From NCBI GenBank assembly GCA_021397835.1, contig JAJFZO010000165.1:682001-746000 (forward strand): a DNA stretch of 64,000 nucleotides. Direction: 5' to 3'. A program made the translations under genes and the position numbers. Positions 50,860-63,200 of the stretch are shown here, piece by piece (within the stretch, counting starts at the first letter, position 1; each line of letters starts with the position of its first letter). A model generated the notes under the pieces. That model was not told where the DNA came from. It did not search any database and was given only the letters and a program-made list of their open reading frames with translations. The stretch comes from Moringa oleifera (taxonomy: Eukaryota > Streptophyta > Magnoliopsida > Brassicales > Moringaceae).

Positions 50860-51262
50860 AAAAAAGAAGTACAGTGAAAGGAGGAAGTGAAATAAACTAA
50901 AAGCCAAAAAAGAAGAATTGAGAAATTGAAAAATAAGATAGAAAATCACTTATTTATGCCAAACTTGGGTGTCATCACATGGTGAATATGCACATGAGAA
51001 GATTTTAGAGGGGGAAGGGGCATGCATTTCATTTTTTATGCCTTCTTTGGTTCACACTAATTATAAATTCAAAGATGCATAAAAGATACAAACACGTATA
51101 TAAATATCAGAAGTGCCATTTATTACGGATGGATGGTGTTGAATTTTTAGCTCCTAATTATAGTCCCTATTTCAGTTTGTAGAAATTATCTATGCTTGTA
51201 GTTCCTATTTCAATTTGTAGAAATTATCTCTGCCTGTTCTTTCTATTTTGCTGTATTACTAT
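50860..51262 (-). repeat. Inverted fragment of RNase H-like intron
   Basis: Reverse complement of about 19722-20080, the intron region of the RNase H-like copy B (compare GCCAAACTTGGGTG here with CACCCAAGTTTGGC there). Copy B is a better match than A or C at this landmark. Near 51160-51240 the fragment holds a tandem duplication of about 35 bp (CAATTTGTAGAAATTATCT occurs in two versions) not seen in the direct copies. It links copy C to the inverted array D and marks an inversion junction. Confidence 0.8.
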
Positions 51263-54200
51263 AAGTGAGACCCTCATCATAGTCTCTCGGTTATGTGCCA
51301 AGCGAGCGTGCCACGAGTATTGTTTCGCATGGACCATGGCCCCGGATGGAGAGCCACGATTGCCTCCAACAGGTAAGACATGGGCGGATGGCCCAACGTG
51401 CAGTCGCATAAAGTGCCCTTGCGAGCCCGATCCTTATCATTATCCTCTGATAGTAAGCCTACCGAGTGTGCCACGAGAGTCGTTTCGCTTGGACCATGAG
51501 GATAGGAGGGGAGCCTCAGTAGCCCACAGTAGGGAAGGCATGGATGAAAAGCCCAGCGTGTTGCCACAAAGGGTGCACTAGCTAAACCATAGACACCTCA
51601 TGTAAGCCAAACCTTGTCATTGTCCCTTGATCGTGTGCCCAGCAAGTGTGTCATTAGGGCCACGTCGCCTCAACCATGGGCACGGGAGGTAAGCTACTAC
51701 TGCCTCTAGCAAGTTTAGCATGGGCAAAAGACTCAGTGTGTGGTCGCACAGGGCACGCCAATCAAGCCAACAGCACCCCACGTGAGCATGACCCTCGTTA
51801 TTATCCCTAAAACTTATGCCCAGCAAGCATGCCACCGGCATCCCATCGCTTGGATCATGGGTATGAAAGTTGAGCCATTTTTGCCTTAATAGGCTCGGTG
51901 TAGGCAGAAGCCTATCTTGCGATCACACAGGGCACGTTAACCAATCTAAAGGCACCCCACGAGAGCAAAACCTTCATCATTGTCCTACGGTCGTGTGCTT
52001 AGCAAACAACCATGAGCATTGCATTGCCTAGACCATAGGCATGGGAGGCAAGCCACAGTAGCCCTTAGCAAGCACAGCATGGGAAAAAGCCCCAGCGTGT
52101 GGCTACACACTGCGCACTAGCCAAGTAAAGGCACCCTACTTATGCTAGACTCGCTGTCCCCATATCGTGTGCCTAGTGAGCATGCCAAGAGCATCATGGC
52201 ACTTGGACCATGGGCACAAGAGGTAAGCCATGACTATCGCAAACTAGTGCGGCATGGGTGGAAGGCCTAGTGTGCGACCACACTGATCACTCCAGTCAAG
52301 CCTAGGATGCATAATGCGAGTGAGACCCTTGTCACTGTCCCTCGATCGTGGGCCTAGTGATCGTGCAATGAGCACAACATCACATGATACAAGGCATAAA
52401 AGGCATGCCATGGTTGCCTATAGGAGGTTCGGCATGGGTAAAAGGCCTAGTGTGTGATGGCATAGGGCATACGAGCCAAGCCAAAGGCATCCCACGTGAG
52501 CAAGAACCTCATCGCTATCCCAAAAATATGTGCCCATTGAGTGTGCCACGAACTTTGCGTCTCTTGGACCATGGCCATGAGAGGTGAGCCATGTTTGCCC
52601 CTTATCGGCTTGGCATGGGTAGGAGGCTTAACATGTGATCGCATTGGGCATGCCAACCAAGGTAAGGGCACCCTATTCGAGACAAACCCTAATGAATGTC
52701 CCTCGATCGTATGCCCAGCGAGCTTGCCATGAGCACCCATCGCTTGGACCATAAACATAGGCGACGAGCTCGACTATCATTAGTATGCATGGCATGGGTG
52801 AAAAATCCAGCATGTGGCAGCACATGGCACGCCAGCCAAGCCAAGGGCTCTCTATGTGAGCTAGACCCTCATCACTGTCCTTAAATCGTGTGCCTAGTGA
52901 ACGTACCATGAGCATCATGTCACCTAGACCATGGGCATGAAAGACGAGACTTAGTTACCCTTAACCTACATGGAATGGGCGAAAGGCCTAGTGTGCGACC
53001 GTAATGGGGCGTCACCCAAGCCAAAGGCACCCTATGCTAGTTAGACTCTCGTTGTTATCCCTTAATCATATGCCACTAGCGTCACAACGCATGAAGCATG
53101 GGCACGAGAGGTAAACCTCAGCTGCCCTTAGTAAGTGTAACATCGGTGGAAGGCTTAGCATGTTGTTGCATAAGTGGCAACAGCCAAGATAAGGGCGCCT
53201 TATGTGAGCTAAACCTCTTTGTTGTCCCTAAATCATGTACCCATTGAGCTTGCCATAAGGGCCAAATCGCTTTGGCCATGTGCATAGGAGGTGAGCCACA
53301 CTTGTCCCAAGCGGGCACGTATGGACTGAAGGCCTACTGTATGGCCACACATGGCATACTAGCCAAGCCAAAGACACCCCACAGGAGCCAAACTCTTGTA
53401 GTTATCCTTCGATAATGTGACAAGTGAGCATGTCATGAATACAGCATTGCCTGGGCGATGGGCAGAAGAGGCAAGTCATAACTGCCCCTAGAAGGCAACA
53501 CATAAATGAAAGGCAAACGTGCGGCTGCATAGGGCACACCAGCTAATCGAAGGGTGCCTTACGTAAGCCAGACCCCATCGCTATCCCTCGGTAGTGTGCC
53601 GAACAAGCATGGCATGAGCACCATGTTGCATGGAGCATGGCCACGGGAAGAGAGCCACAGTTGCCCCCTACAGGGATGACATGTGTGGATGGCCTAAAAT
53701 GCAGCCTCAAAGCATGTGCCAGCCAAGCTAAAGGCATCACATGCAAGCCACTCCCTCGTTACTATCCCTCGATAGTAAGCCCAATGAGCGTACTATGAGC
53801 GTCCCGTTGCATGGACCATAAGGTGAGATACGAGCCACAGTGGCCCCCAATAGAAAAGGCATGGGCAGAAGATCCAGCATGTGAGGGCATAGGGCACTCT
53901 AGGTAAGCTAAACGCATCCCATGCGAGCTAGAACCTTGTTATTATCCCTTGATTGTGTGCCTAGTGAGCGTGTCATGGGGGCCATGTAGTCTAGACCATG
54001 GACATGAAGGTGAGCCACGGCTGCCCATAGCAAGCTCAGCATGGGCAAAATGCCTAGTCTACAGTCGCACAGGACATGTCAATGAAGCTAAGGGCACCCC
54101 CCATGAGCTTGGCCCTCATTCGTCGCTGTCCCTAAAACTTGTGCCAAGCGAGAGTGTTACGAGCCTGTCACCTAGACTATTGGCATGGGACCTGAGCCAT

Positions 54201-56518
54201 GCCTGTCGCTAATAGGCATAACTTTTAGTAGAAGGCCCATTATTTGGCTGTAAAGGGCACGAAAGCCAATGGAAAGGCACCCTACGCAAGGCAGACCTCG
54301 ATTGTGTGCTTAGTAAGCATGCCATAAGCGTAGTGTCGCTTCGACCATGGAATGAAAGGTAAGTCATGACTACCTTAACAGGCTCAGCATGGTAATAATA
54401 CCTTACATTTGGTCGTATAAGGTATGTTAGCCAAGCCAAAGGCATCTTTCCTAAGCCAAACCCTCATCATTGTCCCAATATCATGTGCCCAGCGAGCGTG
54501 CCATGAGCGTTGTATCACTTGGATAATAGACACAAAAGCTGAGCCGTGATTGCCCTCAATCATGTGGCATGGGGGAACAGCCCAATGTGCAGCCGTACTG
54601 AGCGCACCAACTAATCAAAGGGTGCCCTATGCAAGCTAAACCTTTGTCATTGTTATTGGATCATGGGCCCAATGAGCGTGCAATGAGCACCATGTCGCAT
54701 GGTACATGGGCACATATGGTAAGCCATGGCTGCCTCCAACAGGCTTGGCATGGGCCAAAGGCTAGTGTGGCCGCATTGAGCATACCAACTAAGCCAAGGG
54801 TGCACCACGCAAGCCAGACCCTCGTCGTTGTCCTTCGATCGTGGGCCTAATAAGTGTATAGTGAGCATTGCGTCACATGGGCATGTAAGGCGTGCCACGA
54901 TTGCCCCTAAAAGGATAGACATGGGCACAAGGCCTAGTGTGCGACTACATAGGGCACGCTAGCTAAGCTAAGGGCACCCCACGTGAGCCAAATTCTCATT
55001 ACTATCCTAAAAACTATGCCCAGTTAGCATGCCATGAATTTTGCGTCACCTAGACCACGTGCATGAGAGGTGAGCCACATCTGCCCCTTATTGGCTCAGA
55101 ATGGGCAGAAGGCTTAGCTTTTAACCTTATAGGGCACGTTAACTAAGCGAAAGGATTATCACTCTGGCTAAACCCTAATCACTATCTCTCGATCGTGTGC
55201 CCAATGAGCGTGCCATGAGCGCCTCGTCACCTTTACCATAGGCACGAGAGGTGAGGCATAGCTATCACTAGAAGGCATAGTATGGATAAAAAACGAAGCT
55301 TATGGCCGCACATATGCCACCCCGACCAAGCCAATGGGCACATTATGTGAGATAGACCTTCGTCACTGTCCCTAGGTCATGTGCCCAGTGAAGATGCCAC
55401 GAACATCTTGTCACTTAGGCCATGGGCACGGAATGCGAGCCAAGGTTGCCTCAGTCGACGTGGCATGGGTGAATTACGTAGTGTGAGATCGTAATGGGTG
55501 CGTTAGCTAAGCCAAGGGCATGGGAGGCAAGCCTTAACTATTGCCAGCAAGCAAAGCATGGGCAAAGAGCTTAGCGTGCGACTGCATAAGGCATGCCAAC
55601 CACTATGAAGGCACCTTACTTGAACTAAACCCTCATCGTTGTCCTAAAATCATATGCCCAGCAAGCATTCCATAAGGGCCACGTCACTTAAGCCATGGGC
55701 ACGGGAGATGAGCCATAATTGCCCCAGTAGGCACGCATGGGCAAAAGGCCTAATGTCCAACCATACAAGGTGCACTAGCTAAGCCAATAGCACCCCACAT
55801 GAGCTAGATCCTTGTCACCATCCTTCCGTAGTATGCCAAGAGAGCGTGCCATAAGCATAGCATTACTTGGACAATCAGTATAGGAGGCAAGGCATAACTT
55901 CCTCTAGTAGACAAAACAGGGGTGGAAGGCACAGCGTGCGACTGCATGGGCAGTGCTAGGTTATCTTAAGGCACCCCACACAAGTTGGACCCTTGTTGTT
56001 ATCCTTCGGTAGTGTTTCAAGCAAGCATGCCACGAGTACCGCGTCATATGGATTGTGGCCACGATACGAGAGCCATGGCTGGCCTCTACAAGTATGAAAT
56101 GGGCAGATGGCCTAGTGTACAGCTATACAAGTATGACAAGGCTGGCCCTAGCATGTTGTTTGCGTAAAGCTCGCCAGCCAAATCGAAGTTGTGCTATGTG
56201 ACACAAACCCTCGTCATTGTTCCTCAATCGTGTGCCCAGCAAGCATGCCACGAAGGCCACATTGCTTGGACCATAGGCATAGGAGGTGAGTTGCTACTCC
56301 CCAATATGCTCAACATGGGTAAAACGCCCAACATTTGGCCATATAGAGCATGCCAGCCAAGTCAAAGGCGTCCTACGTGAGTCTGGCCCACATCATTGTC
56401 CTTAAAACGTGTGTCCACCAAATGTGCCATGAGTGTCACATTGCTTGGAGAATTAGCACCAGAGTTGAACCACGTCTGCCCGTAATAGGCACGCCAACCA
56501 AACAAAAGGCACCCCATG
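51263..56518 (-). repeat. 180-bp satellite array D, minus orientation
   Basis: About 29 monomers. Spacing between successive CCCTCGTC-type anchors is 177-181 bases for most monomers, with shorter ones of 161 and 167. Read in reverse complement it is colinear with arrays A-C: the start matches A near 16725, the 52505-52560 monomer carries the same TTTTTGGGATAGCGA variant as A at 15478, and 56375 corresponds to the first base of array A. The last 140 bases go beyond the point where A-C begin, showing that A-C are truncated versions of a longer array. Confidence 0.9.
56516..56518. other. Left target-site triplet of the CACTA element
   Basis: ATG immediately before CACTACAAC. The satellite consensus at this monomer position is ACG, as in GGCACCCCACGTGAGCC. 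The right-hand triplet is ACA (60249-60251), and ACG after the second element copy (1252-1254). All three fit one original ACG duplication changed by C-to-T or G-to-A. Confidence 0.65.
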
Positions 56519-59500
56519 CACTACAACAAAAATTGTATTAGTTTGCACTAAATAATTCATAATTTTAATGAAAAATGTGAACAAAAAAAGATTAGTTCAC
56601 TTTTGTTCACAGTTGTTACAAAACTATGAACAAAATAGACTTTTAATGACAATTGTAACAAAACTGTGAATAAAAGTCATTTTTATTCATAATTATAACT
56701 ATGAACAAAAGAAAACTTTATGCGCAGTTTTACTATGACTATGAATAAAGTGGTTTGATAAAGCATTTTATTCACAGTTACAGCAAAACTGTGAATAAAA
56801 GTCCTACCTTATCATTGATTCTTTTTCTCCAAAAAGATCTTCGATGATTCTTTTTCTCCACTTACTTAGGTAGTAACCATTAGGTAAGAAATGCATTATG
56901 AAAAGAGCCTCTCAGGGTTTTAGATGTGGCAAACCAAACATTCGGCCTTAACTATTTGCAATGAAGGAATTAAGAGTGTGGTTCTGCTTGTTTTCCTATT
57001 CTAGATGTAGTAGATTCAATCTCCTCTTTGTCCCAGTAAGTTTAATCGTTTTTCCTGAAACTATGTACTTATCTTCTTTGTTAGAATGCAAAAATTATGG
57101 TGTTTTATTTGTTGCTTTCAGTTTTTTTATTTTTAAGCCTAGATCTGGCTGGGTGTAGTTTCACTTTCATTGAGGTTCCAAATCTGTGCATGGTTATACT
57201 TTTATCAGGGTTTCAGATTTGTTTTAGGGTTTCAAATATGTGTTAGGGTCCTAGATTTGTGTTGAAGCTGCAGATCAATGTTAAGGGTTCCAAATTTGGT
57301 TGAGGGGTTCCAAATTTGGTTGAGGGGTTCCAAATTTGGGCTAGGGATTTATAGATCTATGCGAGGGGTTCTAAATCTAGGTGCGAGATTTTAGATGTGG
57401 GCTAGGGATTCTAAATCTTGGTTGGGACTTTAGATCTGTGATGGAGATTCCAAATATGGTTACAAGGTTCTAGATATGGGGTAGAGATTTTAAATCTTAT
57501 TTGGGAATCCAGATTTGTGCTAAGGGTTCTAAACCTCGATGCGAGGTTTTAGATATGGGCTAGGGATTCCAAATCTAGGTTAGGAATTTAGATCTATACT
57601 AGGGTTTCCAAATTTAGATGCAAGGTTTTAAATTTAGGCTAGGTATTCCAAATCTTGGTTAGGATTCTAAATCTGTGCTAAGGGTTCCAAATTTAAGTGC
57701 GAGATTTTAGATCTGGGTTATGGATTCTAGATTTGTGCTTGGAATTTCAGATCTGAGTGCGATTTTCTACTTCTACCGAGATTTCAGATTTGGGCGTAGT
57801 TCTACTTTTATCAAGGTTTCATATCTGGGTTGGGAATTTCAAATTTATGCTTGGGGTTTCAAATCCGTGTTAAGGGTTCTAAATTTGGATGCGAGGTTTT
57901 ACTTCCATTAGGGTTTCAAGTTTGGACATGGTTCTACTTCCAGCGAGGTTCCAGATCTAGCAGATTAAAATCTTGGCCGTGATTGATTGCAACGAAAGAA
58001 AATGTGGTTCTACTTCCATTAAGGTTCCAGATCTAGCTGGTCAAAATTTCCTTTTAATTTTGGTAAGATTAATTGTTTTTATCAAATTTATAATTTTGTG
58101 TTATTTTTTTTACAATGGACACTACGATGGTTGATTTTGGAACCCTAGCTGGTAAGGTAAAGATTAATGTTCATTAAACTATATGTATGCTGGATTTTGT
58201 TTGATAAATGTTAGTTTTATAGAAACACAAAGATGAATTTTTGGAGTTTGTTTAGGTAGAAAATTAGCTGATTGAAACCTTGATGGATTTTTTGAGATAA
58301 ACAAAAATTATGGTTAACCTATTTATCGCTTTTAGTTTCATTATTTTGAAGACCATATTTGTATGTTATGTTTACTAAATGACATTGAAGAATATTACTC
58401 TATATGAAACCTATTTTTGCAAAGGAAAAAAGCATGCTTGTGTGGGTTAATGGGTAGACACATGACACGAAACAATGTTTTGTTTGCTTGTTCTCAACAT
58501 ATTCTTAAAATATACAAGAAAAGGAGATAAATCCTTCTGAAGGGATGAAATGAGTGTCTAAATCTATTTGAAAAATAAGGTGAGTTTTCTGTGAAACTCT
58601 TTAAAAAAAATATGCATAACTATAAAACATAATCATATAATAATCAAATTTGGTTAGTGAGTGAAAGAAAATCCACAGATATTGATGTTTGGATGATATC
58701 TTTATTATATAATTCATATCTCTTTTTTATCTAGTTATGTTTCTTCTAATTTTTTTCCTAATCTAAAGTGTTTGCAGTGGCACTTGCATTAATTGTAATA
58801 GGTGCTATGACCTTGACATAAAACATATTGCTTCTGATAATAGTTCTTTTCTTTATCTTTTTATCTCACTTATTGTTAACTTTCACTTGGTATAGACAAT
58901 TGTCTTCTCATATTTTATTTTAACACTTTCTTAGCAGTCAAACAAAGGTCATCTACTTTTCTTTCATTTCGCTTTGTAGGTCCTATATGGAACAAAAAAA
59001 ATGTGCATCTTTTACTATTAATTACAGATAATACGTGCAGCTCTTAAGTTGTAGAACAAGATGACACAAACCTCATGACTTAATTGTGATTTGAGAATTT
59101 GGATCACTTTTTATCTTTTCGAATCTGTATGATGTTAAGCAAATTAATCACTTTGTTCCTTCTTATTAGTATTAGGTTTTACTTTTTTTATTCTTTTCCA
59201 GCTATTGGCCTGACTCTTCTCCAGTAAATATGACGAAAAAAATGAGCTTTGTGGACCTTGATTTAAGTTTGCTTCTAGAGAAATTCTTAATAGCAAGAGA
59301 ACTATCATGCAGCCTAAATTAAAGCATGAGATAAATCATTATCTAAAGTAAAAGATAAATGAAATACTCATGGTTTATTATTCAAGATTAGGTTATAAAT
59401 AGAGTATCGAATAAATAATAGTACTATGTGTAGCAATCAAAGAAGGAAGAATTTGTAACTTTTTGCATCTTTTTTTTTTTTTTGAAATCATTTACTTTTT

Positions 59501-60248
59501 GTCTATATACAAATACAAAATTGTGTCGACCCACTTGTTCCCATAGAAATATTTTTGCAATACATTGAGGTAACTTTACACTATGATCATTGAAAAATCA
59601 AATGTATCCGCGGGAAAGAAAAAGATTCCAGTTGGTATTATTTTCCATGAATAACGGCAGCATGATAAAAAGTTTTTAATAAAACAAAAGAAGTATAAGA
59701 TGAGATTTAAATTAATTATTATCATTGTTGACTGTAACAAATTAAAATATCTCATAAGTTATGGATTATAAAGATTTACGGATTTATTTAAAAAATTTAT
59801 GTAAAATAATGGTTGATTATTTGTAAGAATTGTGGATAAAGGTTATTAAAATAATAATAAAAATAATTTTTTAATTAAAAAATAATTTACAATTATATAA
59901 CTATGAACAAAATCAAAAATAATTGTGAACTGAGGTTTATTTTATTCATAGTTCTAGAATTATGAACAAAACTTTTAATGAATTATGAACTAAAGAGATT
60001 TTTTATTCAAAGTTATGAAACTGTGAACAAAATTTTTAATGAATTATAGATTATTTTCAATTTTATTCATAATTTAAGAATTGTGAATAAAAACTTTAAT
60101 AAATTGTGAATTGTTGTCATTTTTATCACAGTTTAAAAACTATGAACTATTTTAACTGAATTTTCTTCATACTGTTATAGTCCATAGTTTTGGAACTGTG
60201 AACAAAAGTCATTTAATGCTGTGAATAAAAGGCAATTTTATTGTAGTG
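56519..60248 (+). mobile_element. Complete non-autonomous CACTA (En/Spm-like) transposon
   Basis: A 3,730-bp element. The left terminus CACTACAACAAAAATTG and right terminus (reverse complement CACTACAATAAAATTG) form terminal inverted repeats with the CACTA signature. Subterminal regions (about 56550-56800 and 59880-60240) are packed with CTGTGAATAAAA/TTTATTCACAG-type repeats in both orientations, the usual binding sites for the TNPA-like protein. The interior shows no transposase ORF of useful length, so it would need an autonomous partner. It sits inside the minus satellite, and the two flanks rejoin in correct monomer register when it is removed. Its right third also occurs at 1-1251. Confidence 0.88.
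57180..57960. repeat. Degenerate minisatellite inside the CACTA element
   Basis: Recurrent short phrases built on GGGTTCCAAATTTGG, TAGATCTGTGCTAGG and GCGAGGTTTTAGAT at intervals of roughly 20-45 bases. Near 57280-57330 there are three nearly perfect 22-bp units (GGGGTTCCAAATTTGGTTGA). The ORF at 57720-57911 is made of this repeat and is not a gene. Such internal repeats are common in non-autonomous CACTA elements. Confidence 0.7.
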
Positions 60249-63200
60249 ACATGAGCTGACCTTCATCACTATCCCTCGATCGTGCACCAAGCGAGTGTGC
60301 CACAAGTACCGTGTCACTTGGACCATGGGCATGAGAGGTGAGCCACGACTGCCCCAAATAGGCATGGCATAGGCAAAAGACCCAATGTGTGGCTGCATCA
60401 GGTGTGCCAACCAAGCCAAAAGCATCCTACCTGAGCCAAATCCTCGCCGTTGTCCTTATATCGTGTGCCTAACGAGGGTGCCATAGGTGTCCAGTCGCAT
60501 AGCCTAAACCACGGCATGGGCAATAGGCCTAGTGTATGGTCGCACTGAGCATGCTAGCCAAGCTAAATGGCGCCTCATTCGAGCCAGGCCCAGTCAGCAT
60601 ACTATAAGGGCTAATTGCTTGGACCATGGGCATGGGAAGCGATCCATGGCTGCCCTAGCAAATGCTACATGGGCGAAAGGCCGAGCGTGCTGTCGCACAG
60701 GTGCGTCAACCAAGCCAACGGTACCGCATGCGAGTCTAACCCTCATTGTTGTCCCTAAAACTTGTGCCTAGTGAGCATGCCATGAACAATGCATTGCTTG
60801 GACCATGGGCATGGTTGTTGAGCCATGTTTGCCCCTAAGAGGCATGGCTTAGGCAGAAGGCCCATCGTGGGGTGACACAGGGCACGCTAGCCAATCCAAA
60901 GGCGCCTTATGTGAGCCACACCTTTGTTATTGTCCTTTGATCTATGCTTAGTGACTGTGCCATAAGCATCGCATCGCTTGGGCCATGGGCATAGGGGTGA
61001 GCCATGACTACCCATAGCAACCATGGCATGGGCAAAAGGCATGGCATCGGGCCACACACGGCGGGCCAACCATGCTAAGGACGCCTTGCCCAAGCCTAAC
61101 CCTCATCGTTGTCCTTTGACCATGGGCCTAATGAGCATGTAAGAGCATCGCGTTGCATGGTACATGGGCATGTGAGGCAAGCCACGATTGCGTAAAGAGG
61201 GCTCAGCAAAGGAAAAAGGCCTACTGTGCGATTGCATAGGACCTCCCAGCTAAGCCAAGGGCAACCCATGCAAGCCAAAACCTTATTATTATCCCAAAAA
61301 CATGTGCCTAGCTACCGTGCCATAGCGTTGTGTCGCCTGGAACATAGGCATGAGAGGTGAGTCACGTCTATCGCTTACAAGCTTAACATGAGCAAAAAGC
61401 CTAGCATGCTACCACATAGGACATGTAAACCAAGCCAAGGAAACACTACTCCAGCCAGACCCTCATTGTTTTCCCTAAATCATTTGCCCAGCTAACGTGC
61501 CATGGGCGCCTTCATCACCTAGATCATGGGCATAGGTGGCAAGCCACGACTATCGTTAGTAGGCACAGCATGGGCAAAAGACTTAGCATGTGGCTGCATA
61601 GGCCTTGCCAGCCAAGCTAAAGGCGCCTTTCGTAAGCCAGACCCTCATCGCTATCCCTTAGTCATGTTCCCAATGAATATGAAGCAAGCGTCATGTTACG
61701 TGGACCATGGGAACTAAAGGTGAGCCTCGGTTGCCTGGCCCAATGTATGGCCATAGTGGGTTCACTAGCCAAGTAAAACACGGTCCACATGAGCCAAATT
61801 TTCATCATTGTCCCTTGAACGTAACCTACTGAGTGTGACATGAGCGTTGCGATGCATGGAGCTTGGTGAAGGGAGGCAAGCCTCAACTGCCATAAGCAAG
61901 CATAGCATGGGCGAAAGGCCTAGTGTGCAATCGCACAAGGCGTGCCAGCCAAGGTAAGGGCGCCCTACATGATCCAAACCTAAGTATTTGTCCCTAAATT
62001 GTGTGCATAGTGAATGTACCACTAGCATCACGTTACTTGGACCTGGGCACGAAAGACAAGCCTCGATTGCCTCTAACCAGCATGGCATGTGCAGAAGGCT
62101 TAGCGTGTGCTCGCAATAGGTGCACCACCCAAGCCAAGGGTGCCCTTCGAGCCAGACTATCATTGTTGTCCTTCGATCATGTGTCTAGCGAATGTGCCAC
62201 GAGCATTGCGACACATGGCGCATGGGCATGAAAGGAATGTCTCAGTTGCCCCTAGCAAGCACAGCATGGGGGGAAAGCCTAGCATGCGACAGCATAAGGC
62301 GCGCCAGTCAAAATAGGAGGGCCAATGCGAGCAAGACCCTCATCGCTATCCTAAAATCTTATGCCCAACAAGTGTGCCATTAGGGCCACGTCGCTTAGAC
62401 CATGGCATCGAAGGTGAGCCCCAATTATCCCTAATAAGGCACGCTTGTGTTGAAGGCCTAACATGTGGCCACATAAGGTGTATTAGCCAAGCAAAAGGCT
62501 TCTCACACGAGCTAGACCCTCGTCGTTATCCCTCGATAGTGTGCCATCAGGGCTATATGGCATGGATGATGGGCATGAAGGTGACGCACAGCTGCCTCCA
62601 GCAAGGAAGACATGGTCGAAAGACATAGCATGTGGTCACATATGGCGCGCGCCAGCTAATCCAAGGGCACCTAACGCAAGCTAAGCCTTTGTCGCTGTCC
62701 CTTGATAGTGTGCCAAGCAAGTGCTCCACGGGCGCTGCATCACATTGACCATGGCCATGAGGGGAGTGCCATGGTTGTCTACTGTCGGCATGACATGGGC
62801 AAATGGCCTAGCTTGCAGCCACAAAAGTGTGCCAGCCAAGCCAAGGACGCCGCACGCAACCTAGACCCTCGTCATTATCCCTCGATAGTAAGCCCAATAG
62901 CATGGCACGACGACCATGTCGCATGTCCCTTCATTATGTGCTGAGCGAGGATGCCATGAGTGCCATTTCACTTTAGCCATGGGCACAAGAGTTGAGCACA
63001 GCTACCCCTAGCAGGCTCAACATAGGTGAAAAGCCTTATGTGCGATCGCACAAAGTGTGCCAACCAAGCTAAGGGCACCCACCACAAGCTTGACCTTGTT
63101 GTTGTCCCTAACGAGCATAACATGGGTAAAAGGCCCATTGTATGATAACACAGGACACACCAGCCAATCCAAAGGTGCCCCACATGAGCCAAACCTTCGT

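Noticed and set aside
56961..57158. 65-codon ORF inside the CACTA element
   Set aside because: No resemblance to TNPA or TNPD proteins, and it continues into the minisatellite; too short and hydrophobic to support as a gene.
61765..62163. 132-codon minus-strand ORF in array F, and the 139-codon ORF at 62968-63387
   Set aside because: These are translations of satellite monomers with cysteine- and leucine-rich composition; the paralogous positions in array E do not keep the frames open.
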